DNA from: Pycnopodia helianthoides
Lineage: Eukaryota; Echinodermata; Asteroidea; Forcipulatida; Asteriidae
Reading direction: 5' to 3'
Assembly (NCBI GenBank): GCA_032158295.1
Contig: CM063255.1
Location: 19,179,094 to 19,243,093, forward strand
Length of the DNA: 64,000 nt
A model generated the notes under the pieces. The model saw nothing but the letters and a program-made list of their open reading frames with translations. It was not told the DNA's origin and ran no database searches. Below are positions 57,208 to 64,000 of this stretch, piece after piece. Numbering within the stretch: the first letter of the stretch is position 1; each line of letters starts with the position of its first letter. The translations under genes were made by a program, and so were the position numbers.

Positions 57208-58827
57208 TTTGTCCTCGTTTACTGTGTGAGTAGCTATAGACGCGTACAATAAACACACTTCGCTGCGCGGGGGGTAAACAAGCCGTCTCCATTCATGTAC
57301 GTCATCAGAGTCTATGGTATATTTTCATCACGTGACAGGCTGTTTCCAAAAACTCGGTATGAGGAGCTGCTGAACGCTGGCCTAAATGACCTTTTTTTTT
57401 AATTACGCAATTACCGCTAAGTATTTTCCTTAATATATACGTAATCATGAAACACAAATTGATTGGATTTCGCCAAAGTTTAAATTATCTTAGTGCCGTT
57501 GAAGTAGATCTTTAAACAGGTCGCTTGAAAGTACAGACATTGAACAGCCAAGCTAGTTCTGGAGAGTCAGGAATCTTTGCTATTCTCTGAATTCCAAGCT
57601 CTGATCTCTATGCTCTGATGAAAAAATGAAAATAAAACTAACGTTGAGCCTTTCAAGTAAGAAGTACACATAGCAGAATAGTTGCAATAATCGTTTCCCC
57701 CATCCTCCCGACGGTCGCAGACTGTAAGGAACCCTACCACTAATGGGATGCTGCGCTTCAAGCCGCCTTTGTAGGTGTTTTTGTATAATGAATAGAGCCA
57801 GTTAAGTCTAATTCACCAGTCATCTCTTATTCTAATTCATAAATGCCCTTTCTCTTAAATTTTCTGAATTTTTTTCTGATATTTTCATTTCATGTCCTGT
57901 CCTCGGGCTCCATCTCGCAAGGGGTCAAATTGATGCAGCGCTCAATGGTTGCGCAGAGGCACGCACAATAATAGATTTTGCATTGAGTACTGTATTGATT
58001 GAATGAGCATTGCTAGTGTGTGCAAAAGCTTGCAAGTTAAAACCATAAGTCTTTGAGTGCTGAATGCGTGTTAGCCAATCAGTATTAATTAAACAGGTCC
58101 AGCTTCATGTGTCTTCATCAGCTGTTTTACACTCAGTAAATCATGGTCGATTGACAACCCTTCAACCATTACATGTCATACTGCCCAAACTGTCTGGAGC
58201 TAAATTCCTACATGTAGCTCGTTACAAAGCTTCTTTTTGGCTAGGAATTCAGCCAATAGAAAATGGTTCTTTTGGATCAGTTGCTTTCGGAGCCTAATTA
58301 AAATGCACACCTGTGCTTTCGAAGGGGATTTCCCTGGTATTGCGTGGGCAGATTTACATATGTTTATGGCATGTTTTGCTTTTGAGGGCACCAGTGATTG
58401 AAAACTGTGCTTTGGGCGGCTTTCAGTAGGTCTGGTTTTCGCTCACACAAACATATGGATTGTAGTGCAGACTATGAAGGTTACCCTGTCTTCCTAACAG
58501 GCTTTGTGATTTGACTCATTAAGTGTCCTTCTTCTCAGTCTACCAATAAAAAAACATGTTACATGGAAAGCTTATTTAATTTTGTTTGTCAAGCTCGTCA
58601 TTCAATTCAGTGGGACAACCCCCAGGAAAATGACATAACGTGGCTGACCTCCATATAAAACTGATACTTTTAGTCAAAAGGCAACTTTTTTAAACAAAAA
58701 AAAAGGACCCCCCCTTCTCTGTCTCCTGTTTTAATAGAATTTGTGCTTCCGGAAAGAGGAATATTTTTACTTAACATTATTGAGGGGTCTATAACCAGCT
58801 TGGCCCGTTGTCCAATTCTACATGTAC
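57208..58827. other. No gene supported
   Basis: 57208-57330 should hold the promoter of the minus-strand P2X7-tail gene (moderate CpG: CGCTGCGCGGGG). Beyond it are only short frames; the minus frame 57761-57567 has no recognisable domain. Confidence 0.35.
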
Positions 58828-58969
58828 CTGAGCTAGACCGAAACCCTAGTCTCATCCCTTTGTGGCCAATTTCCAAGCTGAGTTGTCCACGTACTCCAAC
58901 CAACAAAAAGACACCAACAACATAAATCAGTAATGAGAGTACGTAATGATCACTGGAGCGCAAATCCAA
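58828..58969 (-). CDS. Possible first exon with signal peptide
   Basis: Minus-strand ATG at 58969 gives MDLRSSDHYVLSLLIYVVGV then FLLVGVRG, a plausible signal peptide. It continues QLSLEIGHKGMRLGFRSSS to a GTACAT donor after 58828. Unspliced, the frame runs to 58670. No downstream exon could be found on this strand before the next gene, so it may be chance or an orphan exon. Confidence 0.22.
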
Positions 58970-60772
58970 ATGTTGCCTGGGGCTGTGAAAATTTTGTCAC
59001 GACGCCATGCAGCCACACGTTGGAACTCGTTCTTAATATTAGCCATGGTCCCTTTGGAGAAACTTGTTAAGCAATTTTTTTCTGCCTAAGCAGTTCTTTG
59101 AAATCAGGCCCAGTATCTTAAAGCATTATTCTAATTACACTATGACAGGTTTGCAGATCTACAAGTGAAGGGAAACCTACGATACCATTAACACTTTTTT
59201 GTATGTTTGTTAAAAAAAGTATGAAATCGAGACCAATTGATTGTTTGCCTCCAAATTCAACCTTATTTTGAACATATATATTGCTCTTGAACATTTAACC
59301 CTCCTACTGTCAGTGACTTTTGGCAACATTTTCCAGGGAGTTGACCAACCATTTGAAACCATTCGACTGCCAAGGTTGTTTAAAATATCACTTTTTCTGT
59401 ATAGAAGAGCAAGTGTGTACAATACAAATACAAAATTGACCAATGAGGTAATCTGGTACACTTAGTGCACAGTAGAAAAGTAACTAGATAGTAGACACAA
59501 CATTTTTAATGATGACCTAAAACCCGTTAATTACCAATTTTCTCCAGTAGGGTAATCATACTAAAGTATACCCTTTGTACATGTCTATGAACGCTGCTGA
59601 TTTTTTTCTCTAATTCACATGGTTTTGATAATCAGTAAAAAAAAAAATCCAAAAAGATGTCCATTTTCCATCACTTTGTTTCCAGTGAATTAAATATTCA
59701 TTTATAATTATTGGAAGGGGTGATTGAAATAAAAACTCCCCAACTAACAAATACTAGGTTCCTGAATGTTACCAAAGCTTCTAGATTAATCAATAGAGTC
59801 TATGTGAGAAACATGATTGAACTTTGCAAAATGTGTCTTAGCATCACTCTCTTACTGTGGAGTTGCCCGGTTGCAGATCTTCATTGATTAAAACTTCATA
59901 CAATGAACAGATTTTATGTACTTGTAAAAACCGTTGTCAATTATTCGGAACATGAACAATTAATGTAATCTTGGTAGGTTGGTTGTATGGTGTGTTTATT
60001 ACAGGCAATCTCATTGAGAAAAAAAACGGAACCAAATAATAAAGTATGTATTTTATCCAACAACAATTTTAGCACTCTTTGTGAAAGTTGGTATAGGATC
60101 AAATAAATATAGCAACAACAATGTCTTTCTGATCTCTTGTCATTACATGTACTTTGTCAGCAATTTGTACTTCCCTAGACATATATTTTGTGTAGCATAT
60201 ACACAGTCTACAAACTAGTTTGTAGAATGAATAGTGTTATTAAAACTCTTTAGTATCAGTGAACTATTGAAACAAATGGTTCTACCAAGACGCATTTACT
60301 GCCTCTTATACTGATTGTAAAGATACTAGAACCAATTCTCATTGACAAACTATTAGTTTTGTCATGTTTGCTTTGCCCAATGATCTAAATATCAAATTCC
60401 ATATTTACATTAAATTCTTTTCCAAAAGAAGTTGTTCCTGAATTGAACTCTATGCCATGAGTGGCGGTGCGTATTTTGAGAATGTTTGTTTTCTTGACTT
60501 TCTGTAGTCATGTTTTCATATTTGCACTGATATTCTCAAAAACAACAAATTGGTTTAGAAAATTAATCCTGTGTTTGTTTCTGGGAAAAAATTGCAGAAA
60601 TCCTGAATCCAAGTGGTTTAATATAAAAACCCATTTACTATGTTATTTTGTCACTTCATATTATTTTTCCTTGTTGATGTGAGTGAAATTACATTTTGGC
60701 AGGATGCTCCTTAATTTCATACTACCCAATTGTTTATCTCAGCTTGAATGTTGTTGTGGTCCAGCATAATGT
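58970..60772. other. No gene seen; one dispersed repeat scrap
   Basis: 59293-59363 is the partner of the 22372-22455 repeat. The rest is AT-rich spacer downstream of the minus-strand TRIM gene. Confidence 0.45.
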
Positions 60773-60777
60773 TTATT
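60772..60777 (-). terminator. Poly(A) signal overlapping the TRIM stop codon
   Basis: Minus strand reads CATCAATAAACAT; the TAA stop lies inside AATAAA. No other AATAAA was seen in the next 80 bp on this strand. If used, the 3' UTR would be about 20 bp. Confidence 0.4.
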
Positions 60778-62608
60778 GATGTCTGTACTCCTGCTGATAG
60801 ATTTGAACTGATCTGCCTGTAGCCACAACCAGATCACCAACTGGTGTGACTGTGAGGTCATTGGGAACAGCACAACCCTTGATGATACATCCAATGAACC
60901 TGCCATCAGGACTGTAATGGTGGATCTCACCTGATGATGAGAATGAGAATCCTGCTTTCCTTACTGCAACACACATGTAGATGCTCCCATCCTTGTCACA
61001 ACACACACCACTAGGCTGGCCAGAATGACCGATATATACTGCAAATATCACTTTACCATTGTAGTCTACTGATACTAACTTCCTCTCAACCGGGTTGGTG
61101 TAGATGAGTCTCTGTTTGTAGGTTGTCAAGTATCCACCAACCCCTGGAGCAGGCAGTGTTCTGATGAGGGATCCATATGATTTGTATAGAGAGATCTTTG
61201 CAATGTTATGATAACCCAATGCTATCAGATTGTTGTCATCCACTGCAATACATGATGGTTTACTGCCTGGTTTGAACTGATGAAGGAGCTGATAATTCCT
61301 GTTGAAGATCTTGACTGTTCCATTATCTAGAACAATGAGTTCATCATTCTTGTTCACAGTCACTCTGCTTGGTCCAGTAAGACCTTTGATTGCTAGTTCT
61401 TGTGGGAAGACAGTGGATTGAGGATTGCTCTCTGCCATTTCAAGCAAGATACCCATATCTGTATATACTTTCCAATGTAACACAACAATATCACTATTGG
61501 AGTATGCAGCAGTATCCCGTGCATAAAACTCCATCATTTGTTGTGTTTTGTTCTTGTATGTATTCATATCTGATTTTAATGTCCATTTATTTTGTTTCCA
61601 GTATTTCATGTATTGAAAATTTGGCTCTTCAGCCCAAGCAGAAGTTGCTGATTCTACTTGTTGTTCATCTTTCAGCACCAGTCTCCCTAGTGATTTCTTG
61701 CCTTCTTTAAAGTCCATATAAGTCAACCCATCAGGTACCTTTGTTGATTTCATCTTTCTGTATTTTTTAAGGTCTTGTAAGAGTTGTTCTATGTGATGAA
61801 CAATCTTGATCCTTCGATCCATGATGAGTTGATTTACTTCATCCTGCTTGAGCTCTGCTTTGTTCATCTCTTTGCTGTTTGTAGCTAGTGCAGTTTTAAT
61901 TGTCTTGACTCTGTCTTTATAAATCTGCTCTGCCTCTTGCATCAGTTTCTGCTGCTCCTCTTTGATCCTGGCAACCTCCTTGGCAATCTCCTCATCAGCC
62001 TTCTTGGAGATTTTCTCTTTGGTTGCAGCAAACATTGAGTCTAATGTCCTACGGGATGTGTCTATTTCTTAAATGGCAATTTTGAAGGTTTTGATACTAT
62101 GTTTTACGTTTTCTAGAAGTTCTGTTGCATGCTGTTTGCCTTTGTCTGAAGCTTCATTCAGTTCTATGGCAGGGTGCATTTTATGGGCTTTTGCAATGCA
62201 AGTTGTACATATCAGTTTCTTGCATGTTTCACAATACATAACAAGATCTTTGTTAGTATGCTTGCTACACTTAGAAACAAACTCCTGACTGGGTAGTTGT
62301 TTTTGTTGCTGTTGTTTCAGTTGGGTTTCCTGTTTTCCAATAGCATCTAACAGTGAAAGGAGTTTAAAATCCGATGTCAGATCATCAATGCCTCTTACCT
62401 TTAACAAAGTTTCTTGTCTACACACTGGACATGTAAGTTTTTTAGTATTTGGACTTATCTGTCTGAGTTGTTGAAGGCATTCATGACAAAATGAATGAGA
62501 ACACTCCAGTAGTTTGGGTTGCTTGAGGCGTTCAGTGCAAATTGGGCATTCAAGATGATCCTGACTAATTGTTTTTAGCACTGACTGAGCTGTTATATTT
62601 GATGCCAT
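60773..62608 (-). CDS. TRIM-type E3 ligase, single exon, one in-frame TAA
   Basis: The true start is the ATG at 62608 (MASNITAQSVLKTISQDH). It lies 18 bp after a minus-strand acceptor CTCTGTTTCAG, the same 5' UTR intron layout as the TRIM at 34 kb. The frame is 612 codons to TAA at 60773-60775, interrupted once by TAA at 62069-62071 (codon 180). Domains: RING 21-65 (C21PIC24 ... CPVC); one B-box about 117-155 (CSKHTNKDLVMYCETCKKLIC); coiled coil about 160-260 with the stop inside it; propeller about 330-611 with repeated GPSRVTVN/PSCIAVDDNN/PSGVCCDKDG/PNDLTVTPVG strands. Unlike the other TRIM it has one B-box and no intron in the propeller. The poly(A) signal AATAAA overlaps its stop codon. 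As written it would yield RING, B-box and a stub of coiled coil. Confidence 0.88.
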
Positions 62609-62626
62609 TCTGATTGGAAATACTTC

Positions 62627-63080
62627 CTGAAACAGAGCAGACAAAAGAGAAATTAAAAGAGAAATTGACCCAAATAGATCAGATCCTTTTACATGTACCA
62701 GTAGCTTCCTCAATATGGCCAGTGCATCAACAAAAAATTCTTGCATTTTGTGCTACTATAGAAAATTATGCAAACAGCAGCTGTTTATTGGAAAACTGCA
62801 TGAACTATTTATATTAGAGCACTAAAACTTGCATCATATTTTAAACCCATTTGGGCGCATCCATGCACCAACTTAATGTTTTAGATTTACTCATTTCATT
62901 ACACTTTGTTTTATTTGCATTTTTATTTATTTGTTTACATCTTGCCCTGAAAGTATATGCTCTTTGTAAATAAGCAATCCTAACTTGATGCTCAATAAAA
63001 AGTAGGCATTGTTGAACCTCTTGGATTACCTTTAGTTAGTGATTATTTTCAACTTATGGTTATCCTCAGGCCTGTTTTCT
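62627..63080. other. Upstream region of the minus-strand TRIM gene
   Basis: Contains the end of its presumed 5' UTR intron (acceptor at 62627-62628). No first exon or promoter could be fixed; AT-rich. Confidence 0.4.
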
Positions 63081-63109
63081 GAAGTCCTATTCATATTTCT
63101 AGTTCTTTG

Positions 63110-63672
63110 TATGTACTGTTTCTGTAAATTCGGTTTGATGTAACACCATGTGTATATCTACTTTGCTGTGTAGATTTTTGTTCTTTAGGAAACTTGTCTT
63201 GCTATTTGTTCTATTATCGCGGAGCAGATTTTCGGAATTCGAGAGACTTTTTAGTTCTGAAGAGAACTGTCCTGCTTATTAACTACTACCTGGCTGGCAG
63301 GTAGGAAATCGACCGGGACTACTACTTTCACTTTGTGGATCGAAAGGACTTCTCCTTACTGCCGCAGAGTGAGTTCTTTTGGTCTCAACATTGCGACTAG
63401 CTTGCTTCTTAATAACTAGTACAAGTAGTAGTCCCGGCGGATTTCCTACCCTCCGGCCAGGTAGTAGTTAATAAGCAGGAGAGTTATTTTCAGAACTGAG
63501 AAGTCTCTTGAATTCTGAAAAATCTACTCTGCGGCAGTAGAACAAATAGCAAGACAAAATCTCTAAAAGACGAAAATCTACACAGCAAAGTAGATGTACA
63601 TTTTGTGTTACCACAAACCGAATATACATTGATACCTCACCATGCAATGCCTCAAAACCCATATATTGTTTC
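63110..63672. mobile_element. Penelope-type terminal repeat foldback
   Basis: The left arm 63128-63330 (CGGTTTGATGTAACACCATG, CTTTGCTGTGTAGATTTT, ACTTGTCTTGCTATTTGTTC, GCTTATTAACTACTACCTGG) and the right arm 63420-63672 are reverse complements with few differences. They are separated by about 90 bp. The same arm sequence precedes the GIY-YIG frame at 25217-25353, which links this hairpin to the Penelope-like element. No coding part remains; only terminal repeats in head-to-head orientation. Confidence 0.75.
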
Positions 63673-63811
63673 TGTGTTACAGGAAATAAATAACTAAATA
63701 AAACATAGAGTCATTTACTCCTCGAGTTAGGGCGTGTGGTAGCCAATCTGCAGGGGTGTTTTGCGTGGCTGATGCAGAGAACTAACTACAATGTCAGACT
63801 TATCATCAAGT

Positions 63812-63986
63812 TTAACCCTTAGAGTGCCAGCCTTGTTTTAAAAATTCTCAATCCACAGGCCGGCCATTTAAACAAAAATAAATAAAAAATATTATTTCGA
63901 GTAGTAGAACGTAAAGGAATGTTGGTGGCCTGTGAATGGAGATTCAGTTTGACGTTTCAGAACGTTGGCGGCGCTCGAAGGGTTCC
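63812..63986. mobile_element. Short piggyBac-type MITE, third family member by ends
   Basis: The left end TTAACCCTTAGAGTGCCAGCC is matched by the reverse complement of the right end (GGCGGCGCTCGAAGGGTT). The right TTAA is changed to TTCC. Body about 175 bp with GGCCGGCC. CCCTT after TTAA is typical of piggyBac ends (family knowledge). It is not the same family as the 17 kb and 40 kb copies. Confidence 0.55.
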
Positions 63987-64000
63987 GTGCCGGTCGTGTT

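Noticed and set aside
62609..62746. Upstream ATG (62746) as start of the minus-strand TRIM
   Set aside because: It lies in the presumed 5' UTR intron; the acceptor CTGTTTCAG precedes the internal ATG at 62608, which gives a normal TRIM N-terminus.
63110..63672. Hammerhead ribozyme in the Penelope-type repeat
   Set aside because: I looked for the CTGATGA...GAAA core on both strands of this interval and did not find it.
1..64000. CRISPR arrays, prokaryotic operons or phage genes
   Set aside because: No regular repeat-spacer arrays and no compact gene runs; the tandem repeats lack unique spacers and the sequence is plainly eukaryotic.

Overview
The window looks like AT-rich nuclear DNA of a marine invertebrate deuterostome, most probably an echinoderm (inference). 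The reasons are intron-bearing genes with consensus GT/AG splice sites, TRIM E3 ligases of the RING/B-box/coiled-coil/beta-propeller type, a P2X7-tail ('WCSCGHC') gene, an IgGFc-binding/AMOP/VWD/sushi membrane protein, and dense MITE, LINE, Penelope-like and tRNA-SINE debris. No bacterial, organellar or viral gene organisation is seen.

Layout. 1-1040 (-): rhodopsin-type GPCR fragment plus an older decayed relative beside it. 1685-2361: 677-bp MITE with 15-bp TIRs and an 8-bp target duplication. 2480-3660: degenerate ~100-bp tandem repeat. 7672-8510: ~30-copy 27-bp minisatellite open in several frames on both strands. 9140-10570: long imperfect foldback. 11487-15095 (+): the largest gene, a single-exon SUSD2/MUC4-like membrane protein with an IgGFc-binding N-terminal half, read in three blocks because of two compensating 1-base frame changes. 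17-24 kb: TTAA-type MITE, local duplications, a palindromic repeat array, a LINE inserted into another repeat, and a SINE. 25-33.5 kb: Penelope-like GIY-YIG fragment, LINE scraps, and two tandem copies of one LINE/MITE locus, one of them riddled with indels. 34025-36591 (+): intact two-exon TRIM gene. 36.8-41 kb: nested MITEs and satellite-like repeats, with two orphan coding-like exons at 40.24 and 42.62 kb. 45.3-50.4 kb: SINE and an array of ~1-kb composite repeats. 51457-51797 (+): frameshifted THAP domain. 54785-57207 (-): three-exon P2X7-tail-like gene with a 20-bp tandem duplication in its last exon. 60773-62608 (-): single-exon TRIM gene with one in-frame stop. 63.1-64 kb: Penelope-type foldback and a third TTAA-type MITE.

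The genes do not form an operon or one pathway. TRIM ligases and an IgGFc/VWD/sushi surface protein belong to families expanded and often immune-associated in such animals, but the window gives no direct evidence of joint function. Almost every coding unit except the TRIM at 34 kb carries exactly one or two lesions (1-base indels, one nonsense codon, one 20-bp duplication). This may mean recent pseudogenisation, or residual consensus errors in the assembly; the indel-riddled repeat copy at 29.3-30.9 kb favours checking sequence quality first.
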